From positions 310,001 through 374,000 of the forward strand of contig JAEXRL010000009.1 of NCBI GenBank assembly GCA_023440825.1: 64,000 nt of DNA, in the 5' to 3' direction. Made by a program: the position numbers and the translations under genes. The DNA is from Pseudomonadota bacterium. Its GTDB lineage: Bacteria > Pseudomonadota > Gammaproteobacteria > Burkholderiales > Burkholderiaceae_B. A model generated the notes under the pieces. The model was not told the DNA's origin. It worked only from the letters and a program-made list of their open reading frames with translations, and made no database searches. Shown here piece by piece: positions 8,621 to 16,990 of the stretch (within the stretch, counting starts at the first letter, position 1; every line of letters starts with the position of its first letter).

Positions 8621-9286
8621 TTAATTAGTGATATGGGCAGGGGGCACCAGAGGAGCAGCACAAACATTTGGATTATCCGCCAGTGATACAAAGTTCATGC
8701 TGGCGCCGCTATAGGCTTGAATGGTACCCGCGCCAATATCGTATACCCAGCCGTGCAACGTCAGTGTACCGGCTGATAAGCCTAAGCGCACGGATGGGTG
8801 CGTTTGTATATTTGCCAATTGTGCCACCACGTTTTCTCTTACCATGGAGGCGACGCGCTCTTCTTCATTCGCGTGGGTGCGCGCTTCGTTCACTAGGCGT
8901 GCGGAGTCTGCATAACGTAGCCAGTGCTCCACTGCCGGCATGTGGTCCAGGCACTGGCAACTGGCAATGGCGCGCATCGCTCCACAATCGGAATGGCCAC
9001 AAATAACAATATCTTTAACTTTCAAGGCGGCGACTGCATATTCCACCGATGCGGTTACCCCACCAGGTTCTGGACCATATGAAGGCACAATATTGCCAGC
9101 GTTGCGTATTACGAATAAGTCACCTGGTTCACGCTGTGTGACCAGTTCGGGAACTAAGCGGCTGTCTGAGCAGGAAATAAACAGAGCACGGGGATGTTGT
9201 TGCGTAGCAAGGCCTTGAAATAAATGAGCCCGCTTTGGGTAAGCGTCCCGTTGAAACTTGAGGAAACCCTCAATAATGTCTTTCAT
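8621..9286 (-). CDS. can: Beta-class carbonic anhydrase (CynT/Can type)
   Basis: Zinc enzyme interconverting CO2 and bicarbonate. The 221-residue product has the beta-class zinc ligands and dyad: CSDSR (Cys39, Asp41, Arg43) and GHSDCGAM (His98, Cys101). AAGGAAAAAC precedes the ATG. The gene is divergent from a CynR-like regulator, as cynT is in the E. coli cyanate operon, but no cyanase (cynS) or cynX gene is present here. It may therefore be either a cyn remnant or a housekeeping CA controlled by CynR; gene symbol cynT would be equally defensible. Confidence 0.93.
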   Translation of the reverse strand: MKDIIEGFLKFQRDAYPKRAHLFQGLATQQHPRALFISCSDSRLVPELVTQREPGDLFVIRNAGNIVPSYGPEPGGVTASVEYAVAALKVKDIVICGHSDCGAMRAIASCQCLDHMPAVEHWLRYADSARLVNEARTHANEEERVASMVRENVVAQLANIQTHPSVRLGLSAGTLTLHGWVYDIGAGTIQAYSGASMNFVSLADNPNVCAAPLVPPAHITN

Positions 9287-9392
9287 GTTTTTCCTTCATA
9301 CTGCTTAATTAAGTACGGCTAGCTTACTGTGCATAACCCATAAGGTAAAATACTCATTTCTGATCGATTCTATTCGTTTTGCCTATACTACT
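9287..9392. promoter_or_regulatory. Divergent can/cynR control region
   Basis: 106 bases between two divergent start codons, the usual place for LysR-type binding. It contains the perfect 10-base palindrome CTTAATTAAG (9304-9313) and a looser CTTA...TAAG pair (9323-9344). Assignment as CynR sites is inference; no footprint-like consensus was matched. Confidence 0.35.
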
Positions 9393-10274
9393 ATGTTGCT
9401 CAGACACATACACTATTTTCAGGCGGTAGCTCAGTACTTGAGCTTTACCCGTGCTGCCAAAGCGCTCCATGTTTCACAGCCAGCCTTGTCTCAGCAGATA
9501 CGGCAGCTCGAAGAGCATCTGGGCGCACAGTTGTTTGATCGACAGGGGCGACACGTACGCTTAACCGATGCGGGCGAAGTCTATCTGCGCTACGCACAGC
9601 AGGCTTTACAGGATTTGGAAGCGGGACGGCGTGCTTTGCATGATGTCAGTGACTTAAGCCGTGGATCATTACGAATAGCGGTAGCGCCCACCTTTGCTTC
9701 TTATCTCTTAGGCCCTTTGGTGGAGGCATTTTATCGCCGCTACCCCAATGTAACGCTCACTATTCAGGAAATGTTGCAAGAGCGAGTGGAAACAAAGCTG
9801 CTGGAAGACGAGCTGGACATTGGTATTGCTTTTGATCGTCCCACCTCTGCAGCGGTACACTATCAACCTTTGCTGGTGGAAACTCTTGCCTTAGTATTGA
9901 ATCGCACACACCCTTTGGCAGAGCGTAAAGTCATTGATCAGCATACCTTGCAGCAAGAATCCTTGGTCTTATTAACCGGTGAGTTTGCTACACGCCGACA
10001 GATCGATCGGTATTGCCATGAGCATACGCTAAGCTTACGTGTACAAATGGAATCAAACTCTTTAAATGCGATTACTGAAGTGGTGCGCCGCACGGGCTTA
10101 AGCACCTTATTACCGGCGGCGATAGCCGGTAATAATGAGTATTTGCTGGCCATTAATATAGAGCCTGCACCACCACAACGTACTGCTATTTTGATGCAGC
10201 GCAAAGGTGCTTATCAATCAGCGGCGATGAGTGCCTTTATTGAGCTAGCTCTCAAGCATGGCGCGGCCTCTTGA
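9393..10274 (+). CDS. cynR: LysR-family transcriptional regulator, CynR-like
   Basis: 293 residues: an N-terminal winged HTH (FTRAAKALHVSQPALSQQIRQ, residues about 17-37) and a periplasmic-binding-like effector domain. From memory it resembles E. coli CynR along its length, with near-identical stretches such as LHVSQPALSQQIRQLEE, RLTDAGEVY, RGSLRIAVAPTF and RRTGLSTLLPAAIA. CynR activates the cyn operon in response to cyanate or azide. The divergent neighbour is a beta carbonic anhydrase, as in E. coli, but cynS is missing, so its effector here may not be cyanate. It is convergent with the ATP-grasp gene that ends at 10281. Confidence 0.85.
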   Translation: MLLRHIHYFQAVAQYLSFTRAAKALHVSQPALSQQIRQLEEHLGAQLFDRQGRHVRLTDAGEVYLRYAQQALQDLEAGRRALHDVSDLSRGSLRIAVAPTFASYLLGPLVEAFYRRYPNVTLTIQEMLQERVETKLLEDELDIGIAFDRPTSAAVHYQPLLVETLALVLNRTHPLAERKVIDQHTLQQESLVLLTGEFATRRQIDRYCHEHTLSLRVQMESNSLNAITEVVRRTGLSTLLPAAIAGNNEYLLAINIEPAPPQRTAILMQRKGAYQSAAMSAFIELALKHGAAS

Positions 10275-10280
10275 ATGGAA

Positions 10281-11594
10281 TTAAGACTCAGTGTCCAGTA
10301 GCAAATGAGCGATAAATCGTTCATTTTTCAGATCCAGCACAGGGCCATCGAATTCGCGAAAGCAAAGTGTACTGACCTTTTGTCCGGACAGCCATCCGCC
10401 TAGTATAAAATTTGGGCGTCCATGGACTTGGTGAGGTGGCAAATATTGCTGATAGACTCTGCTTTCATCTTGGTACTGGCCACCCGTTTGCTGGCTCACC
10501 GTATTACCCTGATGTATGCGTATGTTTTGACTCAGTCTACCTATAGCCGGTTTAGACACATAGTCCAGGCCTGCTTGCACGAAATAGTCCGGGCTGAGTG
10601 TGGTGTGCAGGTGGGGCAGGTGCTGCCAGCGCTCTTTAAAGCCAGAGTCCTCGTCCAGCAAGTGTGTCACCCAGGCGAATAGCCCTTTATGAGACATAAA
10701 CCAACGCCAGGCAGGCTCAAGAAATTGCACCGTGTTATTCCAGTTTGGCCAGTGCGCCAGAATGTCTTTGCCCGAGATCCACATTTCTTCCCAAGGAAGC
10801 AACATGAAAATGACATCTGGGCGGGTAGCAACGCCGTCCACCATAAAGGGTTGCTCCAGTTCGAGTACCGAATGGTTGAGCCCTTCTAGCGTGGTGAAAT
10901 ACACCTGTGCACCCACAGACTCAAAGAGCTGCGCAATGGTTTCCGTGGTTGAGGCATCCTCGATAAATCCCACATCGCAGACTACAGCAATATTTTTATC
11001 GCGGTAGGCAGCAAAGTGTTCTTGAGCCAGTAGCCACCAGTCGTTGGCTTGGCTTTCGCCTTTTCCTAAAGCGGTGGCAATCAGGTTTTGCAGGTTCACG
11101 GATTCAAAAAGCATGACAGGGGTGTCGCCATTGAATTCGTATATACCCTCGAGTTTGCCTGATTCAGGCTCGATCACAGCATCGAAACGACCATAAATGG
11201 TGCTGCTATTCATGGTGTAGGGCGTTTGCCGAAAAAACTCGTGTCTGGCATATTCAAAAAATGCCACAAATGCAGGGTCGGCACTGGCCTTGCAGGGAAA
11301 CCACTGGCGAACTGTTTCTACGTCCAGTTTAAGAATTTGTCGCAGTGCAGCCAATAACATGGCGTGGTATTGCGTCATTTGTGTCATTAGCGCATCCGCG
11401 CAGGACTCGCGCATGCCATACATAGGCAAGTGCTGTTTGTGCTGGATGAAAAAATCTAGCCACTGTTGCACATCTTTGTGTAGACGATCGGTTTGCGGGT
11501 AAAAAGCGTGTACATAGGGCAATTCAGTAGCGATGATTTGCGCCACGCTGAGTGCGTCCAGATTGCGCTCAATAGGAAAGATTTGCGCTGTCAT
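10281..11594 (-). CDS. Glutathionylspermidine synthase-like ATP-grasp protein (YgiC/YjfC type)
   Basis: 437 residues with the GSP_synth (pre-ATP-grasp plus ATP-grasp) fold marks: YGRFDAVIEPESGKLEGIYEFNGDTP (Mg/ATP and substrate region), LLPWEEMW, FLEPAWRWFMS, YVSKPAIGRLSQNI and CFREFDG. There is no N-terminal amidase domain, so it matches the single-domain YgiC/YjfC relatives of E. coli Gss rather than bifunctional Gss. Its start lies 8 bases after the stop of a Ser/Gly-rich lipoprotein gene, the same order as E. coli ygiB-ygiC. The family predicts ATP-dependent amide-bond formation; the actual substrates are unknown. Confidence 0.85.
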   Translation of the reverse strand: MTAQIFPIERNLDALSVAQIIATELPYVHAFYPQTDRLHKDVQQWLDFFIQHKQHLPMYGMRESCADALMTQMTQYHAMLLAALRQILKLDVETVRQWFPCKASADPAFVAFFEYARHEFFRQTPYTMNSSTIYGRFDAVIEPESGKLEGIYEFNGDTPVMLFESVNLQNLIATALGKGESQANDWWLLAQEHFAAYRDKNIAVVCDVGFIEDASTTETIAQLFESVGAQVYFTTLEGLNHSVLELEQPFMVDGVATRPDVIFMLLPWEEMWISGKDILAHWPNWNNTVQFLEPAWRWFMSHKGLFAWVTHLLDEDSGFKERWQHLPHLHTTLSPDYFVQAGLDYVSKPAIGRLSQNIRIHQGNTVSQQTGGQYQDESRVYQQYLPPHQVHGRPNFILGGWLSGQKVSTLCFREFDGPVLDLKNERFIAHLLLDTES

Positions 11595-11602
11595 ACGCTA
11601 CA

Positions 11603-12262
11603 TTAACCGCCACTGCTATAGCCGCTAGATCTAGACCCAGAACTGGAAAAGGATCCTCCGCGTGAGCGCCCCAGATTACGCGAGGACGAGGATAGAGAGC
11701 GTGCCATCGCGGACTGTCGCTGTTTATTAGAGACGGAGGAAGTGTAAGCGTTGTTGCTCATGGTGCGTTGGCGCTGGTGCGCTTCCCGTGACGCAGTGAC
11801 GGTTTTTCCTGCTGTGCGAGAAAACATGCTGCTCATCATGTAGGCGGCTAGCATACCTCCTAGCATAGGCATCAGCATGGAGCCGGCGCTGGCACCAGGA
11901 GAGTCTTGCAACTGCTGGTCAGTTTTATTCAGCAGGCCTTCAATTTCGGCCGGATCGGCTTGCCAAGTCTGTACTTCGCCATTGGGTAAATCGCGTGCAA
12001 TGGTAATTGTACGTTCGCCATTCTCGCTTAAGCTGAAATACAGCTCTGAGATGGAGGGGTCTATTTTTTTCAGCTCTTGCAGAGCCGCGGTCAGCATTTC
12101 TTTTTCTTGATTAATTTGATCAAGTGTAGCTTTTGCGGCTTCTTGATTTAGCTGTTCCTGATTAACATTGCTGAAATCGTCAGGTGCCTGATTGCAGGCA
12201 GCAACGCTAATACTCGCCAGTCCGACGGCAAAGAGCAAGGAGGTAGGGCGTGAGCGACTCAA
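11603..12262 (-). CDS. YgiB-like (DUF1190-type) Ser/Gly-rich lipoprotein
   Basis: A TTG start at 12262-12260 is chosen because AGGA lies seven bases upstream and it yields a clean lipoprotein signal, MSRSRPTSLLFAVGLASISVAAC, with Cys as the lipid site; an earlier in-frame TTG at 12322 has no ribosome site. The mature protein has a Gln/Glu-rich helical part, a Gly/Met-rich hydrophobic patch (SMLMPMLGGMLAAYMMSS) and a C-terminal low-complexity tail of Arg, Ser and Gly. It immediately precedes the ATP-grasp gene. E. coli YgiB/YjfM (DUF1190) pair with YgiC/YjfC in the same way, so the annotation rests on context plus the tail; direct similarity was not tested. Confidence 0.65.
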   Translation of the reverse strand: MSRSRPTSLLFAVGLASISVAACNQAPDDFSNVNQEQLNQEAAKATLDQINQEKEMLTAALQELKKIDPSISELYFSLSENGERTITIARDLPNGEVQTWQADPAEIEGLLNKTDQQLQDSPGASAGSMLMPMLGGMLAAYMMSSMFSRTAGKTVTASREAHQRQRTMSNNAYTSSVSNKQRQSAMARSLSSSSRNLGRSRGGSFSSSGSRSSGYSSGG

Positions 12263-12345
12263 GGCAAGATCCTGAAAGATAGATTCGATAGTAATCACTA
12301 TAGCCTTGGCCTTGGTGCACAATCAAGTTGCTCTGCCCCGCGGAT

Positions 12346-13437
12346 CTACAGTGAGGCGACCAGACGTTGCAATTCGCTTTGTCGACTACATTCGGTTTTT
12401 TGAAAAATGCTGGCTAAGTGCTTGCGTGCGGTTTCGGGCGAAATTTGCAGAACTTCTGCGGTATCTTTAAGAGTGAGTCCGGCCACCACATAGTGGCAAA
12501 TTTGTGCCTCGGTGGGCGTTAAATTAAAGTAGTCCTTCAAGACATCGGCGCTAGGTACATTAAAGATACTTCTGCATTCTAGACGCACTAAAAGTAACTG
12601 GTGAAAGCCAAAGCTGTACCGCGCTGGAGCACGGGAAATATGCAGTCGGTACGAGCGCCCCCAATCGTCCGGAATCAGCAGGCTTTGTCCTTGACCATCG
12701 TCAGCCACTTGTTTGAGTGTTTGCATTAAACGAGCTTGCCAGGCCTCTGTGCGATGACTGAGCTTATGGTTCTTAACATCAAGCGATCCACCATGCTTGA
12801 GTTGCGCGAAGCTGTGCTGGGCGTTCTCTAGAAGCAGACCTGCTTCGTTCACAATCATCCAGCAGTGTGTCTGGGGCTGTAGCAAGCTGGCTAAGTGGTG
12901 TAGCTCGTGTTTGGAGCGTTGAGCGTGGCTTAAGAAAGCTTGATTAATAGAGAAAAACAGGCTTTTTTCTCGCAAGGCCAAATCATCAGACTGAGCTTGC
13001 ATGCGCTCGCGTAGAAAACTGATGGACACCACGTGCTGTTGATCGCTATAGATCACAAAGCCCTGAATTTCTTCTATGCCATTGGGGTGTAAAAAGTCGA
13101 AAACGAACTCGTGGTCATCGCGATCATGGCGACTGACCACCGTGTTGGTAATAAAACGGGTGCCCGCCGGAGAGTGACTGAACTTACGCGCCAGACAGTC
13201 TCGATCCGCATAGTATTCGCTATACGTTTTTAATGCCGATTCAGGGACTTCGACGAACTCTGTGGCGATGACCTCGCGCGTATGCTTGTCACGCCAAAGC
13301 AGGCAGGCCGAATCAGCATGCATCAGTTTGGCGGCGTGCGCAGCGGCATCACGCCAGCTAGCTATTCCTTCACCGGTAGACATTAATGTATCGGCCACTG
13401 AGCGTATGGCGGTAGCAGTAGTTGATGACATAGACAC
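12346..13437 (-). CDS. LuxR-type HTH transcriptional regulator
   Basis: 363 residues. The C-terminus is a LuxR/GerE HTH: YFNLTPTEAQICHYVVAGL, then LKDTAEVLQISPETARKHLASIFQKT, with the recognition helix near residues 330-350. The N-terminal 250 residues contain no domain that I can name; they may be PAS/GAF-like. An upstream run of in-frame residues is Thr/Ala/Ser-rich. The gene lies 84 bases upstream of the lipoprotein/ATP-grasp pair on the same strand and could regulate or share a transcript with it; it could equally act on the divergent peroxidase gene. Confidence 0.8.
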   Translation of the reverse strand: MSMSSTTATAIRSVADTLMSTGEGIASWRDAAAHAAKLMHADSACLLWRDKHTREVIATEFVEVPESALKTYSEYYADRDCLARKFSHSPAGTRFITNTVVSRHDRDDHEFVFDFLHPNGIEEIQGFVIYSDQQHVVSISFLRERMQAQSDDLALREKSLFFSINQAFLSHAQRSKHELHHLASLLQPQTHCWMIVNEAGLLLENAQHSFAQLKHGGSLDVKNHKLSHRTEAWQARLMQTLKQVADDGQGQSLLIPDDWGRSYRLHISRAPARYSFGFHQLLLVRLECRSIFNVPSADVLKDYFNLTPTEAQICHYVVAGLTLKDTAEVLQISPETARKHLASIFQKTECSRQSELQRLVASL

Positions 13438-13761
13438 ACCTGCGATGTGTGGATGTTGTAGGTCCGATTATGTGTCGCTGAAACTAAATTGTAAGTAAAT
13501 CCCATTATAGGAAGTTAGACCGCTAGCTGACGGTTTTAAGTTTGTGGTCACTGAGTATTGGGCTAATTGTTGCTTTTGGTGTACAGGCCACTGGCAAAGT
13601 ATGCGAGCTTACCCCTGGGATTTTTAAACCATTTCCTTGTTTTGTATCAATAGATGTAACAAAAGCAAACGGTATGATGACCTTATGAATTGCAGGGGTA
13701 CTGAGCTTGCACGACCAGTATCTGGGACTCGTTGGGCTGTTTTTGTTTCTAAGGAAATACT
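13438..13761. other. 324-base intergenic region between luxR-type and peroxidase genes
   Basis: No open frame of interest. It must hold both divergent promoters. An imperfect dyad, TTGTATC and GATGTAACAA around 13637-13662, lies about 100 bases before the peroxidase start, but it does not match FNR/Anr or OxyR consensus well enough to name. Confidence 0.4.
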
Positions 13762-14763
13762 ATGAAAATCCGTGTGCTTACTCTTTTATTTACGTCGCTT
13801 TCCGTCTTATTGTCTACCCAGGCCGCAGCACAGCGCACTGAGCCTGTACAGGTTATACCGGCAGCTCAGGTCGATAATCCCACTAAAGTTGAGTTAGGTA
13901 AAAAGCTGTTTTTTGAGCCTCGCTTGTCTCGTTCGGGCTTTATTTCCTGTAACTCTTGTCACAATTTAAGCATGGGTGGCACCGATAATATTAAAACCTC
14001 TATTGGTGATCGCTGGCAGGAGGGGCCGATAAACTCCCCCACCGTGCTCAATTCCAGCCTGAATCTGGCTCAGTTCTGGGACGGTCGCGCCGCCGATCTA
14101 AAGGAACAAGCAGGTGGGCCTATCGCTAACCCCATGGAAATGGCATTTACTCATGAACTGGCGCTGGAGTTCTTATCGTCCATTCCCGAGTACCAGGCAG
14201 AGTTCCAGCAGGTTTTCGGCCCGGGCAAGATCGGCATCGATCAGGTAACGGCAGCCATTGCTGCCTTCGAGGAAACGCTGGTCACGCCTGACTCACGGTT
14301 TGACTTATGGCTTAAGGGCGACGACACCGCCATTACCGACCAAGAGTTGGCGGGATATCAGCTATTTAAGGCCAGTGGTTGCGTAGCGTGTCATAACGGC
14401 CCGAACTTGGGTGGCACATCGTTTCAGAAAATGGGCTTGATCGAGCCCTATCAAACGGATAACCCTGCCGAGGGGCGAGTGGCAGTCACAGGCAAGGATG
14501 CTGACCGATTCAATTTTAAAGTTCCTACCTTGCGCAACGTGGAGCTGACGTACCCATATTTTCATGATGGTGCTGTCGATACCTTGGGGCAAGCAGTGGA
14601 TATCATGGGACGCTTACAGCTCGGTCGTCACTTCACCACTGAAGAGAACGCGCAAATTGTGGCCTTCCTGAAAACCTTAACGGGTAAGCAGCCTGAAATC
14701 ACGCTGCCTATCTTGCCACCTTCGCGTGACGACACGCCACGTCCAGTGCCGTTTGGTTCTTAA
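13762..14763 (+). CDS. ccp: Di-haem cytochrome c peroxidase
   Basis: Periplasmic enzyme that reduces H2O2 using electrons from cytochrome c. 333 residues with a signal peptide cleaved near AAAQ (residue 24). Two haem-binding CXXCH motifs are visible: CNSCH (Cys63-His67) and CVACH (Cys207-His211). Other family marks: QFWDGRAADLKEQAGGPI, NPMEMAFT and VPTLRNVELTYPYFHDG. Length and motif spacing are normal for bacterial di-haem peroxidases. The ribosome site AAGGAAAT precedes the ATG. A perfect hairpin follows the stop. Confidence 0.94.
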   Translation: MKIRVLTLLFTSLSVLLSTQAAAQRTEPVQVIPAAQVDNPTKVELGKKLFFEPRLSRSGFISCNSCHNLSMGGTDNIKTSIGDRWQEGPINSPTVLNSSLNLAQFWDGRAADLKEQAGGPIANPMEMAFTHELALEFLSSIPEYQAEFQQVFGPGKIGIDQVTAAIAAFEETLVTPDSRFDLWLKGDDTAITDQELAGYQLFKASGCVACHNGPNLGGTSFQKMGLIEPYQTDNPAEGRVAVTGKDADRFNFKVPTLRNVELTYPYFHDGAVDTLGQAVDIMGRLQLGRHFTTEENAQIVAFLKTLTGKQPEITLPILPPSRDDTPRPVPFGS

Positions 14764-14774
14764 TATTGGTTTTA

Positions 14775-14804
14775 TTGTCTGCCTGGCGTCTGCTGGGCAG
14801 ACAA
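14775..14804 (+). repeat. Hairpin downstream of cytochrome c peroxidase gene
   Basis: Perfect 9-base arms TTGTCTGCC (14775-14783) and GGCAGACAA (14796-14804) with a 12-base loop. No T-run follows on the plus strand, so it is more likely an mRNA 3'-stabilising stem or a Rho-assisted terminator than a classical intrinsic terminator. Confidence 0.5.
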
Positions 14805-14912
14805 GGGCATGTAGCGAGCAAACGACTGTCCCTACAAGCCTTCGGACTCTACTGCGAAACTAAAAAAAAAATAGTACCATTTATAGACTAATTGATTTTC
14901 TGGAATTCGCAT

Positions 14913-16112
14913 ATGAGCCGTATCGTCTTGTTTGAAAACATCAACCCTAGCGCGCGTGAAGTGTTTGCAGCCGCTGGGTATACCGACATCCAGACCTACC
15001 CAGGTGCATTAACAGGGCAGGCACTGCACGAGGCCGTAAAGGGCGCCAGTATTATCGGTATCCGTTCCCGGACTCAGTTCGATGCTGAGGTGTTGGCACA
15101 AGCTGACTCGCTAAGGGTGCTGGGGTGTTTTTGTATCGGGACGAACCAGGTCGATCTGGAGGCCAGTTCTGTGGCCGGGGTGCCTGTCTTTAATGCTCCA
15201 TTTTCCAATACCCGTTCTGTGGCCGAGCTGGTGCTAGCCGAAGCCATACTGCTATTGCGACGCATACCAGAGAAAAATGCACGTGTGCATGAAGGGTTCT
15301 GGGATAAGTCAGCGGAAGGGGCTTACGAGGCGCGTGGCAAAACGCTGGGCATTATCGGTTACGGTAATATTGGTTCTCAGGTGGGTACGCTGGCCGAGCT
15401 TTTAGGCATGCGGGTACTGTTTCACGACGTTGAATCCAAGTTGCCTTTAAGCAATGCGCGTGTATGCCCTGATTTGCAGCGCATGTTGGGCGAAGCCGAC
15501 GTGGTAACCCTGCACGTACCAGGGGGTACGGCTACCGATAACATTATTAACGCTGAAGCCTTAGCCGCCATGAAGAAAGGCGCTATTTTAATTAATGCGT
15601 CACGCGGTACGGTGGTCGATATCGATGCCTTGCATCAGGCACTGGTATCAGGGCATTTGGCCGGTGCCGCGCTGGATGTCTTTCCGGTTGAGCCTAAAAG
15701 TGTCAGCGAAGCTTTGCAAAGCCCTTTACGTGGGCTTAGCAATGTGATTCTTACTCCCCATATTGGGGGAAGCACTCAGGAGTCGCAAGCCAATATAGGC
15801 CGCGAGGTTGCTGAAAAGCTAGTGAGCTTTGTGAAATACGGAGCCACTAAAGGGGCTGTGAATTTTCCCGAGATTTCCTATGCGGAAAGCGCCACCAATG
15901 CCCGTATCTTGCACGTGCACAAAAATATGCCCGGTGCGGTCAGCGCGTTAAACAAGCAGTTAGCCGATCACGGCTTGAATATTGTGAGTCAGCAGTTGCA
16001 GACTCAAGGTGAGCTGGGCTATGTCTTGATTGATGTTGATCGCAAACCTGATCAAGCCATACTAAACAGCATACGCCAGCACCCTGCTACCTTGCGTTGC
16101 GAATTACTATAA
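14913..16112 (+). CDS. serA: D-3-phosphoglycerate dehydrogenase
   Basis: First enzyme of serine synthesis, oxidising 3-phosphoglycerate to phosphohydroxypyruvate. From the ATG at 14913 it has 399 residues. Seen: GIRSRTQFDAEVL and GCFCIGTNQVDL (substrate domain), the Rossmann loop LGIIGYGNIGSQVG, the catalytic Arg in INASRGTVVDIDAL, Glu in the VFPVEP region, and HIGGSTQESQ (catalytic His). The C-terminus (HKNMPGAVSALNKQLADHG...) is a single ACT domain, matching the E. coli-type enzyme that is inhibited by L-serine. A run of ten A residues lies at 14862-14871, about 41 bases upstream. Confidence 0.94.
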   Translation: MSRIVLFENINPSAREVFAAAGYTDIQTYPGALTGQALHEAVKGASIIGIRSRTQFDAEVLAQADSLRVLGCFCIGTNQVDLEASSVAGVPVFNAPFSNTRSVAELVLAEAILLLRRIPEKNARVHEGFWDKSAEGAYEARGKTLGIIGYGNIGSQVGTLAELLGMRVLFHDVESKLPLSNARVCPDLQRMLGEADVVTLHVPGGTATDNIINAEALAAMKKGAILINASRGTVVDIDALHQALVSGHLAGAALDVFPVEPKSVSEALQSPLRGLSNVILTPHIGGSTQESQANIGREVAEKLVSFVKYGATKGAVNFPEISYAESATNARILHVHKNMPGAVSALNKQLADHGLNIVSQQLQTQGELGYVLIDVDRKPDQAILNSIRQHPATLRCELL

Positions 16113-16116
16113 GGCC

Positions 16117-16566
16117 TTATAGCCTTGACAGTATTTGTATAGCTTGTTCGCTGCTGCCCGTTCTTGTAAGTGCGGGCAGCAGGTCGGCCAAACTATATTG
16201 GTCCAAGTGCGCTAAAAACTGCTGTAAGGCTTGATCCAGTATGTGGCTGAGCGTGCAGCGGCCACTTAACACGCATTGGGAGCTGTCTCCCAAGCATTCG
16301 ACCAAAGCTAGATCATTTTCCATATAACGCACCAGAGCACCTAGGTTAATGTCCTGGCTGGGTTTAGCCAGTTGCATGCCCCCATTTTTTCCCCGCTGGG
16401 TATGTATCCACCCACCTTTTGCTAATTGATGGGTGATTTTCATCAGGTGCGCGTGTGAAATACCATGATGCTGAGCGACTTCAGCGATAGTGCAGAGCCG
16501 ATCTGGGTGCTGCGCCAAATGCATGAGCAAGCGCATGGAGTAATCGGTTAGGCTAGTTAGGCGCAT
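16117..16566 (-). CDS. nsrR: Rrf2-family NO-sensing repressor NsrR
   Basis: 149 residues beginning MRLTSLTDYSMRLLMHLA, with a winged HTH (SHAHLMKITHQLAKGGWIHT) and the RGKNGGMQLAKP wing typical of Rrf2 proteins. Three cysteines, Cys91, Cys98 and Cys104 (CLGDSSQCVLSGRC), occupy the NsrR Fe-S cluster positions; nitrosylation of that cluster releases DNA. It starts one base after the stop of the truncated-haemoglobin gene, so the two form an operon, and a strong NsrR-like operator precedes the pair. That context distinguishes it from IscR. Confidence 0.9.
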   Translation of the reverse strand: MRLTSLTDYSMRLLMHLAQHPDRLCTIAEVAQHHGISHAHLMKITHQLAKGGWIHTQRGKNGGMQLAKPSQDINLGALVRYMENDLALVECLGDSSQCVLSGRCTLSHILDQALQQFLAHLDQYSLADLLPALTRTGSSEQAIQILSRL

Positions 16567-16567
16567 A

Positions 16568-16975
16568 TTATGGCAAAGTCAGATCGCTGGCGACCTTTAC
16601 TGGGTGATGATGAAATTGGTAGTTCATCCAAAAACTGCGTGCAATGCGTTGTGCATACGTTAAGGCCAGCTCTCCCATTGACGTATTCTCCCGCTCGGCA
16701 CAGGTTTGCTTGAATAAGCGCAGCCACTGTTCAAAGTGTTCGGCCTGTAAGTGATCCAGACGCATGTGCTTGGCCAGCGGAGAGCCTTGATAGCTGGCTG
16801 TTTTCAATAATAAAGAAGACCAGAAACGCACCATGATGCCTAAGTGTTCGTCCCAGTTATGAATGTGGGCACTGAATATGGGGCCCAGTGTTTCATCCAG
16901 TCGTATACGGTCGTAAAAGTCCCACACTAGCGATTGAATGTCTGCTTCGGTGCAAAGCGGTGTTTCCGTGGACAT
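16568..16975 (-). CDS. Group III truncated haemoglobin
   Basis: 135 residues with features of group III 2-on-2 globins: WDFYDRIRLDETLGPIFSAHI (helix B/C region with Phe and Tyr), WDEHLGIMVRFWSSLLL, YQGSPLAKHMRLD carrying the likely proximal His (H-L-Q-A-E-H-F follows in the F-helix area), and FEQWLRLF. Such globins bind O2 or NO. Here it is the first gene of an operon with nsrR, and an NsrR-like operator sits just upstream, so a role in NO detoxification or buffering is the best inference. Confidence 0.88.
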   Translation of the reverse strand: MSTETPLCTEADIQSLVWDFYDRIRLDETLGPIFSAHIHNWDEHLGIMVRFWSSLLLKTASYQGSPLAKHMRLDHLQAEHFEQWLRLFKQTCAERENTSMGELALTYAQRIARSFWMNYQFHHHPVKVASDLTLP

Positions 16976-16990
16976 AAGATCTCGTTAATA

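Noticed and set aside
14862..14871. Run of ten A residues upstream of serA as a phase-variable tract
   Set aside because: It is outside the coding region and in a housekeeping gene; an UP-element-like or plain AT-rich spacer is more likely.
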